Positions 33,301-48,300 of a stretch of 64,000 bases of DNA are shown here, piece by piece (within the stretch, counting starts at the first letter, position 1; each line of letters begins with the position of its first letter). The stretch is from NCBI GenBank assembly GCA_016714535.1, contig JADKDR010000004.1:310001-374000 (forward strand). Reading direction: 5' to 3'. The position numbers and the translations under genes were made by a program. The DNA is from Bacteroidota bacterium. GTDB lineage: Bacteria > Bacteroidota > Bacteroidia > AKYH767-A > OLB10. The notes below the pieces were generated by a model, which worked only from the letters and a program-made list of their open reading frames with translations, ran no database searches and had not been told where the DNA came from.

Positions 33301-36300
33301 CTTCACAGTAACGGAGCCAACCCAATTGGTAGCAACGTGCAGTGGCACCCCGGTATCATGTAAGAATGGTAACGATGGCAGCAGCAGCGTAACAGCAACA
33401 GGCGGCACCAGTCCATACAGCTATGCATGGAGCAACGGAGCCAGCACGTCATCAAACAATAATGTACCAGCAGGAACCTATACGGCAACAGTAACCGATG
33501 CCAATGGATGTACTGCAACCTGCAGCTTCACAGTAACGGAGCCAACCCAATTGGTAGCAACGTGCAGTGGCACCCCGGTATCATGTAAGAATGGTAACGA
33601 TGGCAGCAGCAGCGTAACAGCAACAGGCGGCACCAGTCCATACAGCTATGCATGGAGCAACGGAGCCAGCACGTCATCAAACAATAATGTACCAGCAGGA
33701 ACCTATACGGCAACAGTAACCGATGCCAATGGATGTACTGCAACCTGCAGCTTCACAGTAACGGAGCCAACCCAATTGGTAGCAACGTGCAGTGGCACCC
33801 CGGTATCATGTAAGAATGGTAACGATGGCAGCAGCAGCGTAACAGCAACAGGCGGCACCAGTCCATACAGCTATGCATGGAGCAACGGAGCCAGCACGTC
33901 ATCAAACAATAATGTACCAGCAGGAACCTATACGGCAACAGTAACCGATGCCAATGGATGTACTGCAACCTGCAGCTTCACAGTAACGGAGCCAACCCAA
34001 TTGGTAGCAACGTGCAGTGGCACCCCGGTATCATGTAAGAATGGTAACGATGGCAGCAGCAGCGTAACAGCAACAGGCGGCACCAGTCCATACAGCTATG
34101 CATGGAGCAACGGAGCCAGCACGTCATCAAACAATAATGTACCAGCAGGAACCTATACGGCAACAGTAACCGATGCCAATGGATGTACTGCAACCTGCAG
34201 CTTCACAGTAACGGAGCCAACCCAATTGGTAGCAACGTGCAGTGGCACCCCGGTATCATGTAAGAATGGTAACGATGGCAGCAGCAGCGTAACAGCAACA
34301 GGCGGCACCAGTCCATACAGCTATGCATGGAGCAACGGAGCCAGCACGTCATCAAACAATAATGTACCAGCAGGAACCTATACGGCAACAGTAACCGATG
34401 CCAATGGATGTACTGCAACCTGCAGCTTCACAGTAACGGAGCCAACCCAATTGGTAGCAACGTGCAGTGGCACCCCGGTATCATGTAAGAATGGTAACGA
34501 TGGCAGCAGCAGCGTAACAGCAACAGGCGGCACCAGTCCATACAGCTATGCATGGAGCAACGGAGCCAGCACGTCATCAAACAATAATGTACCAGCAGGA
34601 ACCTATACGGCAACAGTAACCGATGCCAATGGATGTACTGCAACCTGCAGCTTCACAGTAACGGAGCCAACCCAATTGGTAGCAACGTGCAGTGGCACCC
34701 CGGTATCATGTAAGAATGGTAACGATGGCAGCAGCAGCGTAACAGCAACAGGCGGCACCAGTCCATACAGCTATGCATGGAGCAACGGAGCCAGCACGTC
34801 ATCAAACAATAATGTACCAGCAGGAACCTATACGGCAACAGTAACCGATGCCAATGGATGTACTGCAACCTGCAGCTTCACAGTAACGGAGCCAACCCAA
34901 TTGGTAGCAACGTGCAGTGGCACCCCGGTATCATGTAAGAATGGTAACGATGGCAGCAGCAGCGTAACAGCAACAGGCGGCACCAGTCCATACAGCTATG
35001 CATGGAGCAACGGAGCCAGCACGTCATCAAACAATAATGTACCAGCAGGAACCTATACGGCAACAGTAACCGATGCCAATGGATGTACTGCAACCTGCAG
35101 CTTCACAGTAACGGAGCCAACCCAATTGGTAGCAACGTGCAGTGGCACCCCGGTATCATGTAAGAATGGTAACGATGGCAGCAGCAGCGTAACAGCAACA
35201 GGCGGCACCAGTCCATACAGCTATGCATGGAGCAACGGAGCCAGCACGTCATCAAACAATAATGTACCAGCAGGAACCTATACGGCAACAGTAACCGATG
35301 CCAATGGATGTACTGCAACCTGCAGCTTCACAGTAACGGAGCCAACCCAATTGGTAGCAACGTGCAGTGGCACCCCGGTATCATGTAAGAATGGTAACGA
35401 TGGCAGCAGCAGCGTAACAGCAACAGGCGGCACCAGTCCATACAGCTATGCATGGAGCAACGGAGCCAGCACGTCATCAAACAATAATGTACCAGCAGGA
35501 ACCTATACGGCAACAGTAACCGATGCCAATGGATGTACTGCAACCTGCAGCTTCACAGTAACGGAGCCAACCCAATTGGTAGCAACGTGCAGTGGCACCC
35601 CGGTATCATGTAAGAATGGTAACGATGGCAGCAGCAGCGTAACAGCAACAGGCGGCACCAGTCCATACAGCTATGCATGGAGCAACGGAGCCAGCACGTC
35701 ATCAAACAATAATGTACCAGCAGGAACCTATACGGCAACAGTAACCGATGCCAATGGATGTACTGCAACCTGCAGCTTCACAGTAACGGAGCCAACCCAA
35801 TTGGTAGCAACGTGCAGTGGCACCCCGGTATCATGTAAGAATGGTAACGATGGCAGCAGCAGCGTAACAGCAACAGGCGGCACCAGTCCATACAGCTATG
35901 CATGGAGCAACGGAGCCAGCACGTCATCAAACAATAATGTACCAGCAGGAACCTATACGGCAACAGTAACCGATGCCAATGGATGTACTGCAACCTGCAG
36001 CTTCACAGTAACGGAGCCAACCCAATTGGTAGCAACGTGCAGTGGCACCCCGGTATCATGTAAGAATGGTAACGATGGCAGCAGCAGCGTAACAGCAACA
36101 GGCGGCACCAGTCCATACAGCTATGCATGGAGCAACGGAGCCAGCACGTCATCAAACAATAATGTACCAGCAGGAACCTATACGGCAACAGTAACCGATG
36201 CCAATGGATGTACTGCAACCTGCAGCTTCACAGTAACGGAGCCAACAAAGTTGAATGTTACTTGTAATGGAAGTAACGTTCCATGTTTCGGAGGCAACAA

Positions 36301-39300
36301 TGGAAGTGCAAGCGTGGCGGCAAGTGGCGGTACTACCCCATACAGTTATGTATGGTCAAACGGAAAGACCACCGCAGCAAACAATAACCTTGCAGCAGGA
36401 ACCTACACCGTAACCGTAACTGATGCCAATGGATGCACGAAGACATGCAGCTATACGGTAACGCAACCAAGTGCATTAACAGCAACTTGCAGCGGCACGA
36501 ACGTAAGTTGCAACGGAGGCACCAACGGATCAGCAAGCGTAACAGCAAGTGGCGGTACTACCCCATACAGTTATGTATGGTCAAACGGAAAGACTACCGC
36601 AGCCAACAATAACCTTGCAGCTGGAACCTATACCGTAACCGTAACTGATGCCAATGGATGTACGAAGACATGCAGCTATACGGTAACGCAACCAAGTGCA
36701 TTAACAGCAACTTGCAGCGGCACGAACGTAAGTTGCAACGGAGGCACCAACGGATCAGCAAGCGTAACATCAAATGGCGGTACTACCCCATACAGCTATG
36801 TATGGTCCAACGGAAAGACTACCGCAGCAAACAATAACCTTGCAGCTGGAACCTACACCGTAACCGTAACCGATGCCAATGGATGTACGAAGACATGCAG
36901 CTATACGGTAACGCAACCAAGTGCATTAACAGCAACTTGCAGCGGCACGAACGTAAGCTGCAACGGAGGCACCAACGGATCAGCAAGCGTAACATCAAAT
37001 GGCGGTACTACCCCATACAGCTATGTATGGTCAAACGGAAAGACTACCGCAGCAAACAATAACCTTGCAGCAGGAACCTATACCGTAACCGTAACTGATG
37101 CCAATGGATGTACGAAGACATGCAGCTATACGGTAACGCAACCAAGTGCATTAACAGCAACTTGCTCAGGAACAATGGTAACATGTAAAGGAACAGCAAC
37201 TGGAAGTGCTAGTGTTGTTTCATCAGGAGGTACATCACCTTACACGTATCAATGGAGTAATGGTGTAACCATTAGCAACAATACTGGATTAATGGCCGGT
37301 ACTTATACTGCAACCGTAATTGATGCGAATGGATGTACAGCTACCTGCAGCTTCACAGTAACGGAGCCAAGTGCATTAACAGCAACTTGCAGCGGCACGA
37401 ACGTAAGTTGCAACGGAGGCACCAACGGATCAGCAAGCGTAACAGCAAGTGGCGGTACTACCCCATACAGTTATGTATGGTCAAACGGAAAGACTACCGC
37501 AGCAAACAATAACCTTGCAGCAGGAACCTACACCGTAACCGTAACTGATGCCAATGGATGCACGAAGACGTGCAGCTATACGGTAACGCAACCAAGTGCA
37601 TTAACAGCAACTTGCAGCGGCACGAACGTAAGTTGCAACGGAGGCACCAACGGATCAGCAAGCGTAACATCAAATGGCGGTACTACCCCATACAGCTATG
37701 TATGGTCAAACGGAAAGACTACCGCAGCAAACAATAACCTTGCAGCAGGTAGTTACACCGTAACCGTAACCGATGCCAATGGATGTACGAAGACATGCAG
37801 CTATACGGTAACGCAACCAAGTGCATTAACAGCAACTTGCAGCGGCACGAACGTAAGTTGCAACGGAGGCACCAACGGATCAGCAAGCGTAACAGCAAGT
37901 GGCGGTACTACCCCATACAGTTATGTATGGTCAAACGGAAAGACTACCGCAGCAAACAATAACCTTGCAGCAGGAACCTATACCGTAACCGTAACTGATG
38001 CCAATGGATGTACGAAGACATGCAGCTATACGGTAACGCAACCAAGTGCATTAACAGCAACTTGCTCAGGAACAATGGTAACATGTAAAGGAACAGCAAC
38101 TGGAAGTGCTAGTGTTGTTTCATCAGGAGGTACATCACCTTACACGTATCATGGAGTAATGGTGAACCATTAGCAACAATACTGGATTAATGGCCGGTAC
38201 TTATACTGCAACCGTAATTGATGCGAATGGATGTACAGCTACCTGCAGCTTCACAGTAACGGAGCCAAGTGCATTAACAGCAACTTGCAGCGGCACGAAC
38301 GTAAGTTGCAACGGAGGCACCAACGGATCAGCAAGCGTAACATCAAGTGGCGGTACTACCCCATACAGCTATGTATGGTCAAACGGAAAGACTACCGCAG
38401 CCAACAATAACCTTGCAGCAGGAACCTATACCGTAACCGTAACTGATGCCAATGGATGTACGAAGACATGCAGCTATACGGTAACGCAACCAAGTGCATT
38501 AACAGCAACTTGCAGCGGCACGAACGTAAGTTGCAACGGAGGCACCAACGGATCAGCAAGCGTAACATCAAATGGCGGTACTACCCCATTCAGTTATGTA
38601 TGGTCAAACGGAAAGACTACCGCAGCTAACAATAACCTTGCAGCAGGAACCTACACCGTAACCGTAACCGATGCCAATGGATGTACGAAGACATGCAGCT
38701 ATACGGTAACGCAACCAAGTGCATTAACAGCAACTTGCAGCGGCACGAACGTAAGTTGCAACGGAGGCACCAACGGATCAGCAAGCGTAACATCAAATGG
38801 CGGTACTACCCCATACAGCTATGTATGGTCAAACGGAAAGACTACCGCAGCAAACAATAACCTTGCAGCAGGAGCTTACACCGTAACCGTAACCGATGCC
38901 AATGGATGTACGAAGACATGCAGCTATACGGTAACGCAACCAAGTGCATTAACAGCAACTTGCTCAGGAACAATGGTAACATGTAAAGGAACAGCAACTG
39001 GAAGTGCTAGTGTTGTTTCATCAGGAGGTACATCACCTTACACGTATCAATGGAGTAATGGTGTAACCATTAGCAACAATACTGGATTAATGGCCGGTAC
39101 TTATACCGCAACCGTAATTGATGCGAAGGGATGTACAGCTACCTGCAGCTTCACAGTAACGGAGCCAAGTGCATTAACAGCAACTTGCAGCGGCACGAAC
39201 GTAAGTTGCAACGGAGGCACCAACGGATCAGCAAGCGTAACAGCAAGTGGCGGTACTACCCCTACAGTTATGTATGGTCAAACGGAAAGACTACCGCAGC

Positions 39301-42300
39301 AAACAATAACCTTGCAGCAGGAACTTACACCGTAACCGTAACTGATGCCAATGGATGTACGAAGACGTGCAGCTATACGGTAACGCAACCAAGTGCATTA
39401 ACAGCAACTTGCAGCGGCACGAACGTAAGTTGCAACGGAGGCACCAACGGATCAGCAAGCGTAACAGCAAATGGCGGTACTACCCCATACAGTTATGTAT
39501 GGTCAAACGGAAAGACTACCGCAGCAAACAATAACCTTGCAGCAGGAACCTATACCGTAACCGTAACTGATGCCAATGGATGCACGAAGACGTGCAGCTA
39601 TACGGTAACGCAACCAAGTGCATTAACAGCAACTTGCAGCGGCACGAACGTAAGTTGCAACGGAGGCACCAACGGATCAGCAAGCGTAACATCAAATGGC
39701 GGTACTACCCCATACAGCTATGTATGGTCCAACGGAAAGACTACCGCAGCCAACAATAACCTTGCAGCTGGAACCTACACCGTAACCGTAACCGATGCCA
39801 ATGGATGTACGAAGACGTGCAGCTATACGGTAACGCAACCAAGTGCATTAACAGCAACTTGCAGCGGCACGAACGTAAGTTGCAACGGAGGCACCAACGG
39901 ATCAGCAAGCGTAACATCAAATGGCGGTACTACCCCATTCAGTTATGTATGGTCAAACGGAAAGACTACCGCAGCCAACAATAACCTTGCAGCAGGAACC
40001 TATACCGTAACAGTAACTGATGCCAATGGATGTACGAAGACATGCAGCTATACGGTAACGCAACCAAGTGCATTAACAGCAACTTGCAGCGGCACGAACG
40101 TAAGTTGCAACGGAGGCACCAACGGATCAGCAAGCGTAACATCAAATGGCGGTACTACCCCATACAGTTATGTATGGTCAAACGGAAAGACCACCGCAGC
40201 AAACAATAACCTTGCAGCAGGAACCTATACCGTAACAGTAACTGATGCCAATGGATGTACGAAGACATGCAGCTATACAGTAACGCAACCAAGTGCATTA
40301 ACAGCAACTTGCAGCGGCACGAACGTAAGTTGCAACGGAGGCACCAACGGATCAGCAAGCGTAACAGCAAATGGCGGTACTACCCCATACAGTTATGTAT
40401 GGTCAAACGGAAAGACTACCGCAGCCAACAATAACCTTGCAGGAACCTATACCGTAACCGTAACTGATGCCAATGGATGCACGAAGACGTGCAGCTATAC
40501 GGTAACGCAACCAAGTGCATTAACAGCAACTTGCAGCGGCACGAACGTAAGTTGCAACGGAGGCACCAACGGATCAGCAAGCGTAACATCAAATGGCGGT
40601 ACTACCCCATACAGCTATGTATGGTCCAACGGAAAGACTACCGCAGCCAACAATAACCTTGCAGCTGGAACCTACACCGTAACCGTAACCGATGCCAATG
40701 GATGTACGAAGACATGCAGCTATACGGTAACGCAACCAAGTGCATTAACAGCAACTTGCAGCGGCACGAACGTAAGTTGCAACGGAGGCACCAACGGATC
40801 AGCAAGCGTAACATCAAATGGCGGTACTACCCCATACAGCTATGTATGGTCCAACGGAAAGACTACCGCAGCAAACAATAACCTTGCAGCAGGAACCTAT
40901 ACCGTAACCGTAACTGATGCCAATGGATGTACGAAGACATGCAGCTATACGGTAACGCAACCAAGTGCATTAACAGCAACTTGCAGCGGCACGAACGTAA
41001 GTTGCAACGGAGGCACCAACGGATCAGCAAGCGTAACATCAAATGGCGGTACTACCCCATACAGTTATGTATGGTCAAACGGAAAGACTACCGCAGCCAA
41101 CAATAACCTTGCAGCAGGAACCTATACCGTAACCGTAACTGATGCCAATGGATGTACGAAGACATGCAGCTATACGGTAACGCAACCAAGTGCATTAACA
41201 GCAACTTGCAGCGGCACGAACGTAAGTTGCAACGGAGGCACCAACGGATCAGCAAGCGTAACAGCAAATGGCGGTACTACCCCATACAGTTATGTATGGT
41301 CAAACGGAAAGACCACCGCAGCAAACAATAACCTTGCAGCAGGAACCTATACCGTAACAGTAACTGATGCCAATGGATGTACGAAGACATGCAGCTATAC
41401 GGTAACGCAACCAAGTGCATTAACAGCAACTTGCAGCGGCACGAACGTAAGTTGCAACGGAGGCACCAACGGATCAGCAAGCGTAACAGCAAGTGGCGGT
41501 ACTACCCCATACAGTTATGTATGGTCAAACGGAAAGACTACCGCAGCCAACAATAACCTTGCAGCAGGAACCTATACCGTAACAGTAACTGATGCCAATG
41601 GATGTACGAAGACGTGCAGCTATACGGTAACGCAACCAAGTTCATTAACAGCAACTTGCAGCGGCACGAACGTAAGTTGCAACGGAGGCACCAACGGATC
41701 AGCAAGCGTAACATCAAATGGCGGTACTACCCCATACAGTTATGTATGGTCAAACGGAAAGACTACCGCAGCAAACAATAACCTTGCAGCTGGAACCTAC
41801 ACCGTAACCGTAACCGATGCCAATGGATGTACGAAGACATGCAGCTATACGGTAACGCAACCAAGTGCATTAACAGCAACTTGCAGCGGCACGAACGTAA
41901 GTTGTAACGGAGGCACCAACAGATCAGCAAGCGTAACATCAAATGACGGTACTACCCCATACAGTTATGTATGGTCAAACGGAAAGACTACCGCAGCCAA
42001 CAATAACCTTGCAGCAGGAACCTATACCGTAACCGTAACTGATGCCAATGGATGTACGAAGACATGCAGCTATACGGTAACGCAACCAAGTGCATTAACA
42101 GCAACTTGCAGCGGCACGAACGTAAGTTGCAACGGAGGCACCAACGGATCAGCAAGCGTAACATCAAATGGCGGTACTACCCCATACAGTTATGTATGGT
42201 CAAACGGAAAGACTACCGCAGCAAACAATAACCTTGCAGCTGGAACCTACACCGTAACCGTAACCGATGCCAATGGATGTACGAAGACATGCAGCTATAC

Positions 42301-45300
42301 GGTAACGCAACCAAGTGCATTAACAGCTACTTGCAGCGGCACGAACGTAAGTTGCAACGGAGGCACCAACGGATCAGCAAGCGTAACAGCAAATGGCGGT
42401 ACTACCCCATACAGTTATGTATGGTCCAACGGAAAGACTACCGCAGCTAACAATAACCTTGCAGCAGGAACCTATACCGTAACAGTAACTGATGCCAATG
42501 GATGTACGAAGACATGCAGCTATACGGTAACGCAACCAAGTGCATTAACAGCAACTTGCAGCGGCACGAACGTAAGTTGCAACGGAGGCACCAACGGATC
42601 AGCAAGCGTAACATCAAATGGCGGTACTACCCCATACAGTTATGTATGGTCAAACGGAAAGACTACCGCAGCAAACAATAACCTTGCAGCTGGAACCTAC
42701 ACCGTAACCGTAACCGATGCCAATGGATGTACGAAGACATGCAGCTATACGGTAACGCAACCAAGTGCATTAACAGCAACTTGCAGCGGCACGAACGTAA
42801 GTTGCAACGGAGGCACCAACGGATCAGCAAGCGTAACATCAAATGGCGGTACTACCCCATACAGTTATGTATGGTCAAACGGAAAGACTACCGCAGCTAA
42901 CAATAACCTTGCAGCAGGAACCTATACCGTAACCGTAACTGATGCCAATGGATGCACGAAGACATGCAGCTATACGGTAACGCAACCAAGTGCATTAACA
43001 GCAACTTGCAGCGGCACGAACGTAAGTTGCAACGGAGGCACCAACGGATCAGCAAGCGTAACATCAAATGGCGGTACTACCCCATACAGTTATGTATGGT
43101 CAAACGGAAAGACTACCGCAGCCAACAATAACCTTGCAGCTGGAACCTACACCGTAACAGTAACTGATGCCAATGGATGTACGAAGACATGCAGCTATAC
43201 GGTAACGCAACCAAGTTCATTAACAGCAACTTGCAGCGGCACGAACGTAAGTTGCAACGGAGGCACCAACGGATCAGCAAGCGTAACATCAAATGGCGGT
43301 ACTACCCCATACAGTTATGTATGGTCAAACGGAAAGACTACCGCAGCAAACAATAACCTTGCAGCTGGAACCTACACCGTAACCGTAACTGATGCCAATG
43401 GATGCACGAAGACATGCAGCTATACGGTAACGCAACCAAGTGCATTAACAGCAACTTGCAGCGGCACGAACGTAAGTTGCAACGGAGGCACCAACGGATC
43501 AGCAAGCGTAACATCAAATGGCGGTACTACCCCATACAGCTATGTATGGTCAAACGGAAAGACTACCGCAGCCAACAATAACCTTGCAGCAGGAACCTAT
43601 ACCGTAACAGTAACTGATGCCAATGGATGTACGAAGACATGCAGCTATACGGTAACGCAACCAAGTGCATTAACAGCAACTTGCAGCGGCACGAACGTAA
43701 GTTGCAACGGAGGCACCAACGGATCAGCAAGCGTAACATCAAATGGCGGTACTACCCCATACAGTTATGTATGGTCAAACGGAAAGACTACCGCAGCCAA
43801 CAATAACCTTGCAGCAGGAACCTACACCGTAACCGTAACTGATGCCAATGGATGTACGAAGACATGCAGCTATACGGTAACGCAACCAAGTGCATTAACA
43901 GCAACTTGCAGCGGCACGAACGTAAGTTGCAACGGAGGCACCAACGGATCAGCAAGCGTAACATCAAATGGCGGTACTACCCCATACAGCTATGTATGGT
44001 CAAACGGAAAGACTACCGCAGCCAACAATAACCTTGCAGCAGGAACCTATACCGTAACCGTAACTGATGCCAATGGATGTACGAAGACATGCAGCTATAC
44101 GGTAACGCAACCAAGTGCATTAACAGCAACTTGCTCAGGCACAATGGTAACATGTAAAGGAACAGCAACTGGAAGTGCTAGTGTTGTTTCATCAGGAGGT
44201 ACATCACCTTACACGTATCAATGGAGTAATGGTGTAACCATTAGCAACAATACTGGATTAATGGCCGGTACTTATACTGCAACCGTAACTGATGCCAATG
44301 GATGCACGAAGACGTGCAGCTATACGGTAACGCAACCAAGTGCATTAACAGCAACTTGCAGCGGCACGAACGTAAGTTGCAACGGAGGCACCAACGGATC
44401 AGCAAGCGTAACAGCAAGTGGCGGTACTACCCCATACAGTTATGTATGGTCAAACGGAAAGACTACCGCAGCCAACAATAACCTTGCAGCAGGAACCTAT
44501 ACCGTAACCGTAACTGATGCCAATGGATGTACGAAGACATGTAGCTATACGGTAACGCAACCAAGTGCATTAACAGCAACTTGCTCAGGCACAATGGTAA
44601 CATGTAAAGGAACAGCAACGGAAGTGCTAGTGTTGTTTCATCAGGAGGTACATCACTACACGTATCAATGGGTAATGGAAGTATTACCCAACAATACTGG
44701 ATTAATCGGCCGGTACTTATACTGCAACCGTAATTGATGCGAATGGATGTACAGCTACCTGCAGCTATACGGTAACGGAGCCAAGTGCATTAACAGCAAC
44801 TTGCAGCGGCACGAACGTAAGTTGCAACGGAGGCACCAACGGATCAGCAAGCGTAACAGCAAGTGGCGGTACTACCCCATACAGTTATGTATGGTCAAAC
44901 GGAAAGACTACCGCAGCCAACAATAACCTTGCAGCAGGAACCTATACCGTAACCGTAACTGATGCCAATGGATGCACGAAGACGTGCAGCTATACGGTAA
45001 CGCAACCAAGTGCATTAACAGCAACTTGCAGCGGCACGAACGTAAGTTGCAACGGAGGCACCAACGGATCAGCAAGCGTAACATCAAATGGCGGTACTAC
45101 CCCATACAGTTATGTATGGACATACGGAAAGACTACCGCAGCTAACAATAACCTTGCAGCAGGAACCTTTACCGTAACCGTAACCGATGCCAATGGATGT
45201 ACGAAGACATGCAGCTATACGGTAACGCAACCAAGTGCATTAACAGCAACTTGCAGCGGCACGAACGTAAGTTGCAACGGAGGCACCAACGGATCAGCAA

Positions 45301-48300
45301 GCGTAACATCAAATGGCGGTACTACCCCATACAGTTATGTATGGTCAAACGGAAAGACTACCGCAGCCAACAATAACCTTGCAGCAGGAACCTATACCGT
45401 AACAGTAACTGATGCCAATGGATGTACGAAGACATGCAGCTATACGGTAACGCAACCAAGTGCATTAACAGCAACTTGCAGCGGCACGAACGTAAGTTGC
45501 AACGGAGGCACCAACGGATCAGCAAGCGTAACATCAAATGGCGGTACTACCCCATACAGCTATGTATGGTCAAACGGAAAGACTACCGCAGCCAACAATA
45601 ACCTTGCAGCAGGAACCTATACCGTAACCGTAACTGATGCCAATGGATGTACGAAGACATGCAGCTATACGGTAACGCAACCAAGTGCATTAACAGCAAC
45701 TTGCAGCGGCACGAACGTAAGTTGCAACGGAGGCACCAACGGATCAGCAAGCGTAACATCAAATGGCGGTACTACCCCATACAGCTATGTATGGTCAAAC
45801 GGAAAGACTACCGCAGCCAACAATAACCTTGCAGCTGGAACCTACACCGTAACCGTAACCGATGCCAATGGATGTACGAAGACATGCAGCTATACGGTAA
45901 CGCAACCAAGTGCATTAACAGCAACTTGCAGCGGCACGAACGTAAGTTGCAACGGAGGCACCAACGGATCAGCAAGCGTAACATCAAATGGCGGTACTAC
46001 CCCATACAGTTATGTATGGTCAAACGGAAAGACTACCGCAGCAAACAATAACCTTGCAGCAGGAACCTATACCGTAACCGTAACCGATGCCAATGGATGT
46101 ACGAAGACATGCAGCTATACGGTAACGCAACCAAGTGCATTAACAGCAACTTGCAGCGGCACGAACGTAAGTTGCAACGGAGGCACCAACGGATCAGCAA
46201 GCGTAACATCAAATGGCGGTACTACCCCATACAGTTATGTATGGTCAAACGGAAAGACTACCGCAGCTAACAATAACCTTGCAGCTGGAACCTACACCGT
46301 AACCGTAACCGATGCCAATGGATGTACGAAGACATGCAGCTATACGGTAACGCAACCAAGTGCATTAACAGCAACTTGCAGCGGCACGAACGTAAGTTGC
46401 AACGGAGGCACCAACGGATCAGCAAGCGTAACAGCAAGTGGCGGTACTACCCCATACAGTTATGTATGGTCAAACGGAAAGACTACCGCAGCCAACAATA
46501 ACCTTGCAGCAGGAACCTATACCGTAACAGTAACTGATGCCAATGGATGCACGAAGACATGCAGCTATACGGTAACGCAAACCAAGTGCATTAACAGCAA
46601 CTTGCAGCGGCACGAACGTAAGTTGCAACGGAGGCACCAACGGATCAGCAAGCGTAACATCAAATGGCGGTACTACCCCATACAGCTATGTATGGTCAAA
46701 CGGAAAGACTACCGCAGCAAACAATAACCTTGCAGCTGGAACCTACACCGTAACCGTAACCGATGCCAATGGATGTACGAAGACATGCAGCTATACGGTA
46801 ACGCAACCAAGTGCATTAACAGCAACTTGCAGCGGCACGAACGTAAGTTGCAACGGAGGCACCAACGGATCAGCAAGCGTAACATCAAATGGCGGTACTA
46901 CCCCATACAGTTATGTATGGTCAAACGGAAAGACTACCGCAGCCAACAATAACCTTGCAGCAGGAACCTATACCGTAACAGTAACTGATGCCAATGGATG
47001 TACGAAGACATGCAGCTATACGGTAACGCAACCAAGTGCATTAACAGCAACTTGCAGCGGCACGAACGTAAGTTGCAACGGAGGCACCAACGGATCAGCA
47101 AGCGTAACAGCAAATGGCGGTACTACCCCATACAGTTATGTATGGTCAAACGGAAAGACTACCGCAGCCAACAATAACCTTGCAGCAGGAACCTATACCG
47201 TAACAGTAACTGATGCCAATGGATGTACGAAGACGTGCAGCTATACGGTAACGCAACCAAGTTCATTAACAGCAACTTGCAGCGGCACGAACGTAAGTTG
47301 CAACGGAGGCACCAACGGATCAGCAAGCGTAACATCAAATGGCGGTACTACCCCATACAGTTATGTATGGTCAAACGGAAAGACTACCGCAGCAAACAAT
47401 AACCTTGCAGCTGGAACCTACACCGTAACCGTAACCGATGCCAATGGATGTACGAAGACATGCAGCTATACGGTAACGCAACCAAGTGCATTAACAGCAA
47501 CTTGCAGCGGCACGAACGTAAGTTGCAACGGAGGCACCAACGGATCAGCAAGCGTAACATCAAATGGCGGTACTACCCCTACAGTTATGTATGGTCAAAC
47601 GGAAAGACTACCGCAGCCAACAATAACCTTGCAGCAGGAACCTATACCGTAACAGTAACTGATGCCAATGGATGTACGAAGACATGCAGCTATACGGTAA
47701 CGCAACCAAGTGCATTAACAGCAACTTGCAGCGGCACGAACGTAAGTTGCAACGGAGGCACCAACGGATCAGCAAGCGTAACATCAAATGGCGGTACTAC
47801 CCCATACAGTTATGTATGGTCAAACGGAAAGACTACCGCAGCAAACAATAACCTTGCAGCAGGAACCTACACCGTAACCGTAACCGATGCCAATGGATGT
47901 ACGAAGACATGCAGCTATACGGTAACGCAACCAAGTGCATTAACAGCAACTTGCAGCGGCACGAACGTAAGTTGCAACGGAGGCACCAACGGATCAGCAA
48001 GCGTAACAGCAAATGGCGGTACTACCCCATACAGTTATGTATGGTCAAACGGAAAGACTACCGCAGCTAACAATAACCTTGCAGCAGGAACCTATACCGT
48101 AACAGTAACTGATGCCAATGGATGTACGAAGACATGCAGCTATACGGTAACGCAACCAAGTGCATTAACAGCAACTTGCAGCGGCACGAACGTAAGTTGC
48201 AACGGAGGCACCAACGGATCAGCAAGCGTAACATCAAATGGCGGTACTACCCCATACAGCTATGTATGGTCAAACGGAAAGACTACCACAGCAAACAATA

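Noticed and set aside
30575..36548. A ladder of identical 71-codon minus-strand ORFs, one per 225-bp unit
   Set aside because: They are antisense shadows of the SprB repeat; the unit length is a multiple of three so the same open stretch recurs. No start signals or family resemblance.
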